Translations under genes and position numbers: made by a program
Shown here: one piece after another, positions 35,261-44,782 of the stretch
Layout of the letters: every line of letters starts with the position of its first letter
How positions within the stretch are numbered: the first letter of the stretch is position 1
The notes under the pieces: model-generated
Databases searched by the model: none
What the model saw: only the letters and a program-made list of their open reading frames with translations
What the model was told of the DNA's origin: nothing
Assembly: GCF_025602895.1 (NCBI RefSeq)
Contig: NW_026516291.1
Coordinates: forward strand, 62,001 to 126,000
Origin: Polychytrium aggregatum
Taxonomy: Eukaryota > Chytridiomycota > Chytridiomycetes > Polychytriales
Direction: 5' to 3'
Length of the DNA stretch: 64,000 nt

Positions 35261-37563
35261 ATCATGTTGCGCGTCGCATTGACGTCGCGATTCCACACTG
35301 TCCGGCAGCTGGGATTCTTGCAGCTCCTGACAAAGTGGGAATTCGCAACACTGGGCGCATCGAGTCCTTCCAACCGAACTGGCTCCAGGCACTTGGAGCA
35401 CACTTGCGAGGTGTTGAACTCGTTCGTCGAGACTACCTTGACGCTTCCATGAGGGTGATTGGGACGGCGTCGGTGGTGCTCGAATTGCTCAAAGTACCGA
35501 GCAAACCGCTGCCTCCGAGGGCTGGATGCATAGCCCTTGCCTTGGCGCCATGACGCATTGCCAAAGGCGATCACCACATCGGTCCGTATCGGGGCGTGCT
35601 TCAGGACGGCCTTGCACATCCTGTCGACGGCCACTTGGCGCCTCTTGTGGCCCGTGAAGCGATGGTGACGGGCCTTCTTGCCAAGGTGGAAGTCGAGCTG
35701 CACTCGAAGTTCCGGTCGCAGGACATGGGTGAGATGGACCTTGAAAGCCTCCGAGGACGACACCTTGGGCGAGGGGGTGGTCGACATCCAGGTCTCGATG
35801 CTGAGTCGATACTTCATGGTGTTGTGCCACTCAGTATTGGACGTATGGCCACACATGTGCTGGTAGTGGCCATTGGAGAACGAGACCACCTCGTCTTGGT
35901 GACCCGGTGCTTGGATGACCGCCGTGAAGATGGAGCCGACTCCAGGATCGATGCCAATCCAAGTGGTGCGGTTGGGGTCTGGGTCGCCGATGTGGGCCTG
36001 GATGCGCTGCTCGGCAGTCGGAGGAGGCTCGATGGTCTCGGTGTGATCGGTTCGACGCAGAAACTTGACGAGGCCGATGGTGCATCCAATGCCATCGGTG
36101 CTGATCTCGTAGTTGAACAGCTTCTTGTTCACGTCCCGCTCTTGGAAGAGGGAACTACGCAGCTTGAAGCAACTGCGCCAGAGACGATCCTGGTTGTTGA
36201 CACCGTCCTCACCTTCATCCTTGAGCTTGTCCCTGGTGAGTCCAAGGCGCTTCTTTGGACCAAGGAGCTCCCAGAGAGTGACGGTGTCGATCTTGACATA
36301 CTTGGCCTTCGCAGTACAGAGAGGAACTATCGTGCACACGGCCGGAGGAGTGTCCAGAGCGAGCTGCTTGAGTGCCCAGTTGATCCTGGATGCCAGCTTG
36401 TTGATCTTGGACTTGGTGGTGCCGAGCTCAGACTTGGCCGTGGTGAACCTCTTGTCGTCGGAGGGAATGCCTTGGGTAGTGAGCTTGTCCAGCTTGGCCT
36501 GGCGCTGCAGCTCGGTGACTCGGAGGGCGGGCATGTCACAGTCGATCCACTTGTGGACATTGTCGACCATCTTGTCTCGGGCGAGGATTCTCACATGGTG
36601 TGAGAGGCGATGGAGGGCCCGGAAGCGGTCCTGGTCGCTGCTGTACCGAAACTCGTCCAGGACGTGGCCAAAGTCTGGATAGAGGAACTCGAGATCGGCC
36701 TTGGGTGGAGTCTGCCCTGGTTTCTCGAAGAGCTCGAGACAGGCCTCGATGGCTTCGTGCTTATGCTTGTTGGCTGGGAAGACGGCAGCGCAGAAGCGGC
36801 GAAGGAGTCGCCAGTAGGCCAGGTCGAGGTGGGTGGTGCAGTTGGTGGCATAGGCATTGACAGCCAGTGTGAGAAGCTGACTGTGAGCACCATCAGGCAG
36901 ACGAGGGGCCGGAGGCAGGTCTGCGTGCTGAGTGGTCTGGTAGTCGCGAAAGGAAGCGACCAGATGCTCGTTGTATTTCTCATTGTCCCCGGTCGGGGAG
37001 AGGGCACCGTCCTGGACGATCTTGAAGCATTGGCGGATGAAAGCAGGTGTGGCCTTGGAGATGACGGGGACGGGAAGATCCTGCTCGATGCACCGGAGGA
37101 TGTGCAGGTTGAGCAGCCTGGATGCCTCGAACTGGATCTGGGTCATGGCCTCGACGGTGGCCTGGATCTTGTCGCGGAGAGCGGGATTGAGACAACAGCC
37201 ATCCATCGTCTGCTTGAAGCAGCTGAACTGAGGGGCGGATGACCTTCCATCCACGAGTGGGACGACAGAACTCTTGAGGGGCCGGTATTTGGGACACCTG
37301 TTGGTGTTGCAGCGTTCGTGATCGGTGCCATCGCACTTGGGACATCGCTTGCCGGTACTCGAGGAAGTAGATGGACCAGGCTCGGTGGGATCGACATCCA
37401 TTGGATCTGCAGAAGCAGTGGTGGTGAGCAACGGAGCAACAGAGAAACAAGCATGCGTGGGATCAGAATACGAACCAGAGACAGGCTCCGACTGTGACTT
37501 GGCTTTCTTGGGCCTGGGTGGCCGAGGCTGGCCATCACCGGCACCCTTGCGCTTCGGAGGCAT
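35191..37563 (-). CDS. Fanzor1-type RNA-guided nuclease (copy B)
   Basis: Single exon, 790 residues, from MPPKRKGAGDGQPRPPRPKK (a basic, nuclear-signal-like start) to RPAVFTQRLPK-stop. One CCHC-like knuckle (CPKCDGTDHERCNTNRC). A long helical region (about 100-500) corresponds to the TnpB/Fanzor recognition part. RuvC-I is TTWIGIDPGVGSIFTAVI (D539), VVIAFGNASWRQ has Gly668 at the usual glutamate site, the alternative glutamate is in STNEFNTSQVC (E715), the zinc ribbon is CSKC ... CKNPSC and RuvC-III is WNRDVNATRNM (D760). All expected catalytic residues are present. It lies downstream of and parallel to the transposase gene. Fanzor1 proteins are eukaryotic relatives of TnpB that cut DNA under guide-RNA control. 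Clearly a paralogue of copy A, moderately diverged. Confidence 0.94.
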   Translation of the reverse strand: MPPKRKGAGDGQPRPPRPKKAKSQSEPVSGSYSDPTHACFSVAPLLTTTASADPMDVDPTEPGPSTSSSTGKRCPKCDGTDHERCNTNRCPKYRPLKSSVVPLVDGRSSAPQFSCFKQTMDGCCLNPALRDKIQATVEAMTQIQFEASRLLNLHILRCIEQDLPVPVISKATPAFIRQCFKIVQDGALSPTGDNEKYNEHLVASFRDYQTTQHADLPPAPRLPDGAHSQLLTLAVNAYATNCTTHLDLAYWRLLRRFCAAVFPANKHKHEAIEACLELFEKPGQTPPKADLEFLYPDFGHVLDEFRYSSDQDRFRALHRLSHHVRILARDKMVDNVHKWIDCDMPALRVTELQRQAKLDKLTTQGIPSDDKRFTTAKSELGTTKSKINKLASRINWALKQLALDTPPAVCTIVPLCTAKAKYVKIDTVTLWELLGPKKRLGLTRDKLKDEGEDGVNNQDRLWRSCFKLRSSLFQERDVNKKLFNYEISTDGIGCTIGLVKFLRRTDHTETIEPPPTAEQRIQAHIGDPDPNRTTWIGIDPGVGSIFTAVIQAPGHQDEVVSFSNGHYQHMCGHTSNTEWHNTMKYRLSIETWMSTTPSPKVSSSEAFKVHLTHVLRPELRVQLDFHLGKKARHHRFTGHKRRQVAVDRMCKAVLKHAPIRTDVVIAFGNASWRQGKGYASSPRRQRFARYFEQFEHHRRRPNHPHGSVKVVSTNEFNTSQVCSKCLEPVRLEGLDAPSVANSHFVRSCKNPSCRTVWNRDVNATRNMITVCRSIVEIGERPAVFTQRLPK

Positions 37564-37813
37564 GGGGGCAGAGGATGCTGGATGCCTGCCAGTGGTACTG
37601 GTCAGAGCAGAGACTTTTTTTATCGTACAATGGCGCGATGATCAGATCAAGGCGAGATGAGGGAAGAAAGCAGCAGGACGAAGGTGTGGCATTTATACCC
37701 GAGAGCAGGAACCCGTCTGCGCGGGCTGGTTGGGGAAGTGACCTGTTCAAAAATCGCCGAGAGGTTCAAGCCAGGGATGTGAACGCGAAAATGGCGGCTT
37801 GATTGGAGGGAAC

Positions 37814-38746
37814 TCAACCCCAGAAGCGCATCGCTCGCTCAATCAGCCGTGGGAAGACATCTGGAAGCACCCTCCGAACGGCAGACTCAAACAGGGTCAC
37901 CATCCCGACTCTGAACCCCTCGGACGCATTCAGCGCTGCCACCTTCCTGTACTGGTGCTTCACAATCCCAAAGAAGTTCTCGATGGGATTGAAGTCGAGT
38001 GAGGCAGGTGGGGTGAAGATCACTGACCATCCTCGGTGATCGATGCAGTCCAGGACAGCCATTGTCTTGTGCATGCTGACATTGTCCATCACAATCACAG
38101 AGTCGTCTGGGAAGCTCGCTCGATCAAAGAACTCGACCATCGAGTGTGTCTTGAATGATGTGGGGATGTACATGCGATGCAGCACACCAGAGTGGTTGAT
38201 TGCAAATGCAGCCGAGACAGACTTGTGTTTCATGTGATTGCGCTGGCGAAGAGGAGCACCCTTCGGCGAGTATCCGTAAAGAGGAAAAATGGATTTCCTG
38301 ATCCCTGTCTCATCGACAAAAACGAATCGTCGTGGGTCGATGGAGCGGACCTGGTCCCTGAACTGTGCCACTCGCTCATCCAGTCGCTTGGACTTGTAGA
38401 GGTGTGTTGCCCTCTTGTGTGAGAGACCTGCTCGGTGGATGGCAGTGTGGCAGAGTGAGAGTGAAACTTTCCTCTGGAGGATGGACTCGAGCTTGCACCG
38501 CAACACAGGACCAGTCTGGAACGGGTCCTGTTCAATCAGGGTGCGAATGACTGGACATGCCTGCTCGAAGAAAGTGGATCTGCGAGCTGGGACCCGGGAT
38601 GGGTCATCCAGCTTGCATCCTCGGTGCCATCGATGGATGGTGCTCTTGGATACACTGAATATGGAGGCGACCTTACGCAGGCTATGGATGAGGGCGTAGC
38701 ATCGCAATGCGGCGGTGCGAAAGTCGGATGTGTGGCGAATGGTCAT
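37814..38746 (-). CDS. IS630/Tc1-mariner superfamily transposase (DD34E)
   Basis: Intronless, 310 residues, MTIRHTSDFR to RAMRFWG-stop. An N-terminal helix-turn-helix (SLRKVASIFSVSKSTIHRWH, about 22-41) should bind the termini. The catalytic triad is FVDETG (D145), VIVMDNVSMH (D221) and SLDFNPIENFFG (E256), giving DD34E spacing typical of IS630/Tc1-mariner enzymes, which cut and paste into TA. The frame is complete and the start sits 84 bp inside the terminus. It is the likely mobiliser of element B and of the miniature copy at 23363. Confidence 0.95.
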   Translation of the reverse strand: MTIRHTSDFRTAALRCYALIHSLRKVASIFSVSKSTIHRWHRGCKLDDPSRVPARRSTFFEQACPVIRTLIEQDPFQTGPVLRCKLESILQRKVSLSLCHTAIHRAGLSHKRATHLYKSKRLDERVAQFRDQVRSIDPRRFVFVDETGIRKSIFPLYGYSPKGAPLRQRNHMKHKSVSAAFAINHSGVLHRMYIPTSFKTHSMVEFFDRASFPDDSVIVMDNVSMHKTMAVLDCIDHRGWSVIFTPPASLDFNPIENFFGIVKHQYRKVAALNASEGFRVGMVTLFESAVRRVLPDVFPRLIERAMRFWG

Positions 38747-38805
38747 GGCCAGCGCGCGATAACATTGGGTAACAAAATATTCGATGAATGGTCAAAAACC
38801 CGGGT

Positions 38806-38830
38806 GCCCCGTTTTTTATTGGATTGCCTG
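38806..38830 (-). repeat. Terminal inverted repeat, transposase side of element B
   Basis: Read on the minus strand it starts CAGGCAATCCAATAAAAAAC and ends GGGGC. The miniature element at 23363 begins with nearly the same sequence. Confidence 0.85.
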
Positions 38831-39062
38831 TAAATATCTATTGATCTCATCATCACAACAGCAGCCCCGCTCATCCGGGGCTTCCTGGTCTTTCGTCGAG
38901 CGGATGTAGTAGGTATGTTTGTGGGAGCGAGGCATGGGGGCGGGTGGACATGCTCGGTCGTGCTCTGGGTGCTTGATCGTGCTCTGGGTGCTTGATCGTG
39001 TTGCCCGCCGAGCCAGCATATTCGAGCTGCAGCACTCCCGAGAGCATGCGGGCGTTGCCGCC

Positions 39063-39686
39063 TCAATGATCCTTGGTTGTCTTGTGGTGGTATCGAAGCC
39101 CGGCGCCGGTGACAAAGGTCTTGCGGCAGATCTTGCAACAGTAGCGCTTGGGCTTTAGTCTAAGGTCGGCGGCTCGCTGAGTTATGGTTTGGTGGAAGGC
39201 CTTGAGGTGGTATCGCAGCCCGGCCGCAGTGGAGTAGATCCGGTCGCATCCCGGATACTGGCAGGTCCACAGCCGAGGCGAAGTTGAGCACTCGCGCTGT
39301 CGGTCCTGGGCATCCGATGCAGGGGTATTGTCGTCGGTGGAGCTGCGGGCAGATCGATGCGGGCTCATGTCCGAACCGCACCGATCAAGAGTGGTATCGA
39401 TGAGGTTCGAGACGGCGATTCTGGACCGGGCATTACTGCGGGCCTGGCCAATGTTGGGAGCGGGCGAAGTGGGCGAGATAGGCGCCTGGCTCTGGTGAGC
39501 CCAGAGACTGTCCCCGTGCTCGATCAGTGGAGGAAGGACGGTGGGTATCAAGGAGTGCGTGAAGGCGAGATCGTGTGGGCTGGGTAGTCTCATGGCCGAG
39601 CTTGAACGGCTCTGGATCCTTGCATCGGCAGAGGCAAAGGCGTGTGAATGGGCCGGTGAGGTGGGCAGCTTCGAGGCCGGGGACAT
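39063..39686 (-). CDS. C2H2 zinc-finger protein with two C-terminal fingers
   Basis: Single-exon frame of 207 residues, ATG at 39686 (MSPASKLPTSPAHSHAF). The N-terminal 130 residues are Ser/Pro/Ala-rich and probably disordered. Two C2H2 fingers end the protein: WTCQYPGCDRIYSTAAGLRY (His ligands in HLKAFH) and YCCKICRKTFVTGAGLRY (HHKTTKDH). The repeated GLRYH linker-helix signature is seen in fungal regulators such as Sfp1-like factors, but assignment to one is not justified. The stop lies about 230 bp from the end of element B. Likely a DNA-binding regulator; an upstream 5' exon cannot be excluded. Confidence 0.8.
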   Translation of the reverse strand: MSPASKLPTSPAHSHAFASADARIQSRSSSAMRLPSPHDLAFTHSLIPTVLPPLIEHGDSLWAHQSQAPISPTSPAPNIGQARSNARSRIAVSNLIDTTLDRCGSDMSPHRSARSSTDDNTPASDAQDRQRECSTSPRLWTCQYPGCDRIYSTAAGLRYHLKAFHQTITQRAADLRLKPKRYCCKICRKTFVTGAGLRYHHKTTKDH

Positions 39687-41039
39687 TGAGACACAGCGAG
39701 CGTAGTGGCGCTGATACGGATCTGTGTGAGGAGCGGTCGGCAGAGACCAAGATGATCAGGGTCGACACGATGATCAGGGTCGATTCGGCATGGGGCAGTG
39801 GCGCTGATGCTGGTGTCGCTCGCTGTATCAGCCGGAGCGTGGTGGGAACTGCATCGCGGTGGGAATTGCTTACCCGAGAGCTCGATCGGACTGCTGCATT
39901 GATCGCGGCCGGCGGACGCAAGCGGAGGCGATGGCAGATAATGGCCGAGGCCGTTGCTCGGAAGCGATCCTGTCACCCGGAGGCCGCTGGTTTGGATCCT
40001 CAGTCCCGGTCGGCGCTTGGGGACAGAGCCGCAAGAGCCTGGGGCACCGGCTGGTCTGCTCATGGGCTGGAGCGGGCGCATTGCGTTGCATGAGCGGTGG
40101 TTCAGCCTTGCCTGGAAGGCCGGGTCGTTGCAGCCCAAGCCACCATGGAGAGGTGCGCATGGCTGGCGCTTTGAGCAGCATGGGTGTCTGCAGATCCTGC
40201 CGGGGCAAGACGGAGGCGGTACCCGCAGTAGACTCTCGCCCGACGAGGGCCGCAGTGAGTCGTAGTATCGGGCGGTTTGCATGATCGGGATGGCAGGAGA
40301 GGCAGAGTATACAGTAACGGGGTAAAGATAAGTGCAAGCTCAAGTGCACGAACAGAGAGGTATTCGTTGGCGGGCTTGGAGGCAGCAGCTTGGATCGACG
40401 GCGGCAAACGAAGGCGGGTTGGGCAACACTGTTGGCCCTCGAGAACATGGCTCTCTAAATATGAGCCAGGAAGCATTCAGGCGGGAGGGCCGAGATGCAC
40501 GGACAGCAGCGGCACCCCTTTTCCCCTCTTGCTCACCCTCGCTGCGGCCCTGAGCGGCTTGGGAAGCTTGATCCTGGGTGCCTGGGAATCGCTTGGCGGC
40601 CCTGGATGCACCCTGACGATCCACGGTCAGCTGGTAATCTGGGAGACACCTTTTGCTTCTGCAACAGGCTCGGCCCTGCGAGGAGGATGCTGGCCGGCCG
40701 TGGGAACGATGGCGGGAGGCAAGGGAGGAGCAAGCGGCGCACGACAGGGCCCCGTTGCAGACAGCGAAAAGAGGGCCCAATTGTCTACGCGGGAAGCTTC
40801 CGTCAGGGCAGAAGGCGGGCAGTGCCTGCAGGATTACCGGCGCAGCGACCAGGAAGGACACCAGCAGGAAATGATGCTGAACATGCAGAGCAGTCAACCG
40901 ACAAGCATCGCCGCTGGTGGGACGGGATCAGGCCAAAAAGTGGATACAGCCAGGATGTTCTTGAATGATTTTATTCTCCAAACGAATCGAGATCGCTTCA
41001 CCAATACTAATCAACTAATTGGCAAGACAATCAAGAATC
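39687..41039. other. Intergenic stretch
   Basis: About 1.35 kb. Open frames on both strands have biased composition and no recognisable domain. It contains direct repeats of GATGATCAGGGTCGA near 39750-39785. Confidence 0.45.
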
Positions 41040-42052
41040 TTAACCGGACTTCTTGCGGAAGGAGCAGCCCTCTGTGAACCAGACGATGGAGATGTGTCCC
41101 CGGTCAGCAACGGTGTCCGGAGAAAGGCCGAGCCAGGCTGCAGCCGAGATGGGTTGTTGTTGTCCAACGGCTCAGACAACAGGATCGATTCGACAATACT
41201 CACCAGTCAGGCGGGCCTTACCGCCAGTGGGCTGGCAGAGAACGGAAGAGCAGCTGCCGCAGAGGACGACAGTCTGGGCATGGCTGAACACGGTGGTGAT
41301 AGCAACGCAGCCTGTGTGCAGGGGTTTGGTGATTAGCGACTCGGTCGAGAATCAAACCGGGACAGCGACGACACGCAGACAGCGCAGTGTGACAGTTACC
41401 AGGGCACTTCACATCCATGAAGTAAGAGTTGGGGGACTGCACAAGTCGCTTGAGCTTGTGGGAACGTCGCTCCGAGGTCTCCAGAGGGTTAAGAAGATCG
41501 ACCGCGAGCTGATGCACACAGAGCGATATGGGCCAGATTAGACTTGATACTCCGCGTGCCATCATTCAGAATGCCCTGCGGCTGGTCCAGTCTGATCCGC
41601 CGTCCTATCCGCCATTCGCATCCGTCCATGATGCTGCGCCAGCCTTCGTTGATCCTGTGTATTCCGAGAGTCGGCCCTCGCCAATCCGTTGCAATGCCCA
41701 GACGGATGGTGCGTAATCGGATCGGATCGTCTCGTCTCAATTCAGCAGAGTCTCTCGCATGAGACTTGTACTCGAGAGGTCCTTTGCCACGGGGATGCCG
41801 CGCTTGCAGTCAAATCCACAGCCGGCCGGTTTCGTGTGTTGATGCATTGATGCGTCGATGTGTTGATAGCCTCCCTCATCCAGATGGGCTCGTCGCTTGC
41901 GCTGGCTGGCCGACACACAGACAGATGCGTGGATGGATGGACAGATGGATGGATGGATGGACAGATGGACAGATGGATGGATGGATGGATGGATGCATCC
42001 TCGATCCGTCGTCAACGCCTGGCTGTTGTGTGCGGCTGCTACTTACAGTCAT
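41040..42052 (-). CDS. RPS27: 40S ribosomal protein S27 (eS27)
   Basis: Four exons, 42052-42047 (ATG ACT only), 41508-41400, 41311-41204 and 41071-41040, fit in phase and give 84 residues, exactly the human length. The sequence runs [67 protein letters not shown] and ends KKSG. The four cysteines of the zinc ribbon (CPGC, CGSC) are present. The tiny first exon and the 538-bp first intron are common in ribosomal protein genes, and the 5' leader is pyrimidine-rich (GCTCTCCCCTCTTCCTGC). It is transcribed divergently from YAE1, 277 bp away. Confidence 0.95.
41927..41998. repeat. GATGGATGGACA-type minisatellite in the RPS27 first intron
   Basis: A run of GGAT tetramers broken by ACAGAT, about 70 bp long. 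Confidence 0.92.
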
Positions 42053-42329
42053 TTTCGAGGCGTGCAGGAAGAGGGGAGAGCAAATGCAGATTCGGCCCTG
42101 GGAGTAAATATCAGGCGGCAGCGTGGGTGGCGCAAGCAGGGTGGGTCACGTGCTGTTGACTAAGCAGACGGCAAAGTCGGGGCGGATCGACGTACCAGAC
42201 TCACCGACTCTCCCAGCCAGGGCCAGCTGCATCTGCGCCTCCGGCCTACGAACAAGCCCGCACGCCGACCAGGACCAGGACCAGGACCGGACCCGAAGCA
42301 CCCAGCCTCTGCCGCAGCAACTTGGCGCC

Positions 42330-43334
42330 ATGTCGCATTACTACCACGACTCCGGCCAGCACGCCGAGGCCTCCGACACCGACGGCGCAGACGACATCTG
42401 GGGCGACGACAGCCAAGACGAGGTTGCATATGACCGACGAATCGCAGATCAAAACTGGACGAGGCTGCAGGACACACACGGCGTGGTAAGCTGCGGCAGA
42501 CTGGGTCGGCGGCGCAGTCGGTGGCCCGGATCGGCTGGTGGCCCAGTGGCTCTGCCTTCCAAGCCGGACGACAGCCGCCATGCGCCGGCACTTTGCCCTG
42601 ATTGACCAGCAGAGCATTCGAAGCGACATTGCTGCGAGTGCTGTCGTGTCTGGACTATTCGTGCACCAGCGTAATCATCCAACGGACTCGATTGGGATCG
42701 TATTCGCACAGCGCATGCTCGCACATGGCAGCCCGATAGGCTCGCTGGATGGGCAGCTCTCACATGCGACTCACACGCCTGCTATCCCGGCCCGTCGATA
42801 GGAAGGCTACAAAGAAGGCATCGATGAGTCCAAGGAGCAGTATCTCCAGGAGGGATTCGACGCCGGCTATCGCGAAGGATTCCGGACCGGATTCGAGGTT
42901 GGACGCATGACCGGAACAATGAGGTAAGCGACAAGTCTGCGGATGCGCACAGACGAAAATGAAAATATCTGCTGGTACACTTCGTTGGCGCCGAACGAGA
43001 GATTTGCCAATGCCAATGCCTCCATGGGCCGGGGACGGGTCCTAAATCGATTGGGCTCTCCAGCGCTCTCCAAGGCATGATTGGCGGTGGATTCGACCTC
43101 GTGAAGTCGCTGGACGAGCAAACCCGAGCCGAGTGCGCTGCACTGCTGGAGACGCTCAAGGGTTGCCATTTCGAACAGCTCGTTCGCTCGACCGCAGCTG
43201 AAGAGACATGCAGCAAGGGCGAGCAGTGTTGCAAGCAGGCCGGCCGATGCAACAACTCTCTTGACGGGGATGTGATTGCTCGCTGGGATGCGTCGGTCAG
43301 GCGCATCTGCGGGGAGATCGATGTCGAGCTCTGA
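42330..43334 (+). CDS. YAE1: Yae1 family protein (Fe-S cluster assembly adaptor for ABCE1/Rli1)
   Basis: Three exons, 42330-42485, 42802-42923 and 43064-43334, fit in phase and give 182 residues. The start MSHYYHDSGQHAEASD leads into DDIWGDDSQDEVAYDRRI, a typical acidic Yae1 opening. Exon 2 encodes the deca-GX3 motif: EGYKEGIDESKEQYLQEGF, DAGYREGFRTGFEVGRMTG. Yae1 with Lto1 recruits the ribosome recycling factor Rli1/ABCE1 to the cytosolic iron-sulphur assembly machinery. The neighbouring RPS27 shares the intergenic promoter region, which suits a link to ribosome function but proves nothing. Confidence 0.9.
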
Positions 43335-44782
43335 GTAATGACTGAGGGGGCTGCGACGGTCAGATGAATGAACGAACCGATTCGGCAAAGTATTGGCTGC
43401 GTTGATTGTGTGGCTGTAGTGGTTGTGTTGTAGTGGTTGGACTGCCGCCCGGTGCTTCATCACCCATCGCTCTATCGCTCCGGCAATGTGACTGCATCTG
43501 AGGCCGGGCTTGATCTGGGCTTGATCTGGGCTTGATCTGGGCTTGACGATAGCAGGCTCTCGCCACGCACGATCGCCCAGAGCCCCGGTCCTGTTCGAGG
43601 TCATGGATGGTGCGCGGCGCTGAGGGACCACTGGGCTGGTGAGCCGCGCGCGTCTGTCCCACGGCGCACGCCCCGCCCCGACAGCTTGTCTGTTCACACA
43701 AACAGCGTGCGCTGTGGCCACAGGACCGGGCTGGTGGATGGACAATGCGCCATGCATTGTCGCAAGCCGGCACAAAGGCCCCCTCCCTGATCGCCAGACC
43801 GGCTGTTGCAGAGCGTGGGAGTTGCATCGGCGAGCTGCGATTCATTCAGATACCCTTGGGCCAGCCACGCCCGAGGCAGGTATCGCGGCCGTGCAGGTGC
43901 TTGCGGCGGGTGTTGTTGCTCGGCAAGGGCCAATCTATAGCCCCAGGACGGCGAGTTGCTCCAAGACAGCAATCTTGTCCAAGACAGCAATATCCAGGAC
44001 AGCGAGTTACTTCACAACAGCAATCTCCAGGAAAGCGAGCCCGGATCTGCCGTCGCTCCCATTCCGCACTGCTGCTCTGTGGCCGTCGCCTTGCCGTCCC
44101 AGGCAGTCCTTTGTCGACCCGCTAAGGTTTGCACTTTCGTCTTTGCCGTCTCTGTCTCTGTTTCTACTCTGTTGTTGCTGATTTTGCTGCTTTGTCATTG
44201 CCCATGCACTGCTTCTCGAGTTCTTGCCGAGTCCTGCATCTTCCCCGGGTCTATCCATTCCTGCCGATGCTCTTGCCCTGCCGCCCCGCCATTGTCGCCT
44301 TCAGACAACCTCTGTCTTTCTCTCCCTCACCTCCATCGACATTGTTCGGCTGGCCTGACTGCCAACCCTCTCACCGTGGCTTCCCCTTGGCCCTGGCCCT
44401 GTCTGCTTTGTTGTGCCCTCGTTTGTCAGCACTGTCCCAGCCGTCCAGTTGTCCACATTTGCATTGTCCACAGAGCCCGCGAGCTCATCCGGATCCTCTC
44501 CTTCTGTCATCCGAACCCGTACCCACCGGGCTGGTGCTTGCTCACTCGCCTCCACCCTCCAGGCCACCGACCCCCCGTCGTCCTCGATCTCCTCGGCCTG
44601 CCCTCGACCTGTCCCTCATCTACCGTCGCTGCCCTGTCCGTCTCCCTCTTCCGTCATCTCTCCAGCTGTCCACAGGACCTGCCTACATGCATCCTCCTTT
44701 CCGCTGAGCGCCAAGAACCTCCCCCGACCAACAGAGCCGTAACGCCAGCCAGCAGCATCCATCCTCCTCCCCATCCTTCTCC
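43335..44782. other. Intergenic stretch with short direct repeats
   Basis: About 1.45 kb, probably the promoter and leader of the gene at 44783. Contains four copies of GGGCTTGATCTG (43505-43550) and a loose repeat of AAGACAGCAAT/CCAGGACAGCGAG (about 43950-44040). Very pyrimidine-rich from 44100 on. No gene supported. Confidence 0.5.
43505..43550. repeat. 12-bp tandem repeat (GGGCTTGATCTG)
   Basis: Almost four perfect copies. Confidence 0.92.

Larger units (their letters stand above)
35094..38830 (-). mobile_element. Complete Fanzor + IS630/Tc1-mariner transposon (element B)
   Basis: 3,737 bp bounded by TA dinucleotides (35092-35093 and 38831-38832) and by 25-bp imperfect inverted termini that start with CA and share an AAAAAACGGG(A/G)C core. 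It carries two genes on the minus strand: a DD34E transposase (38746-37814) and, 250 bp downstream, a Fanzor nuclease (37563-35191) whose stop lies 97 bp from the terminus. TA target duplications are typical of IS630/Tc1-mariner elements. Both frames are open over their whole length, so this looks like an autonomous, fairly young copy. Confidence 0.92.

Noticed and set aside
41766-41812. A second RPS27 start (IPVAKDLS on the minus strand)
   Set aside because: The match is short, and the ATG ACT exon at 42047-42052 has a perfect donor and restores the normal 84-residue length.
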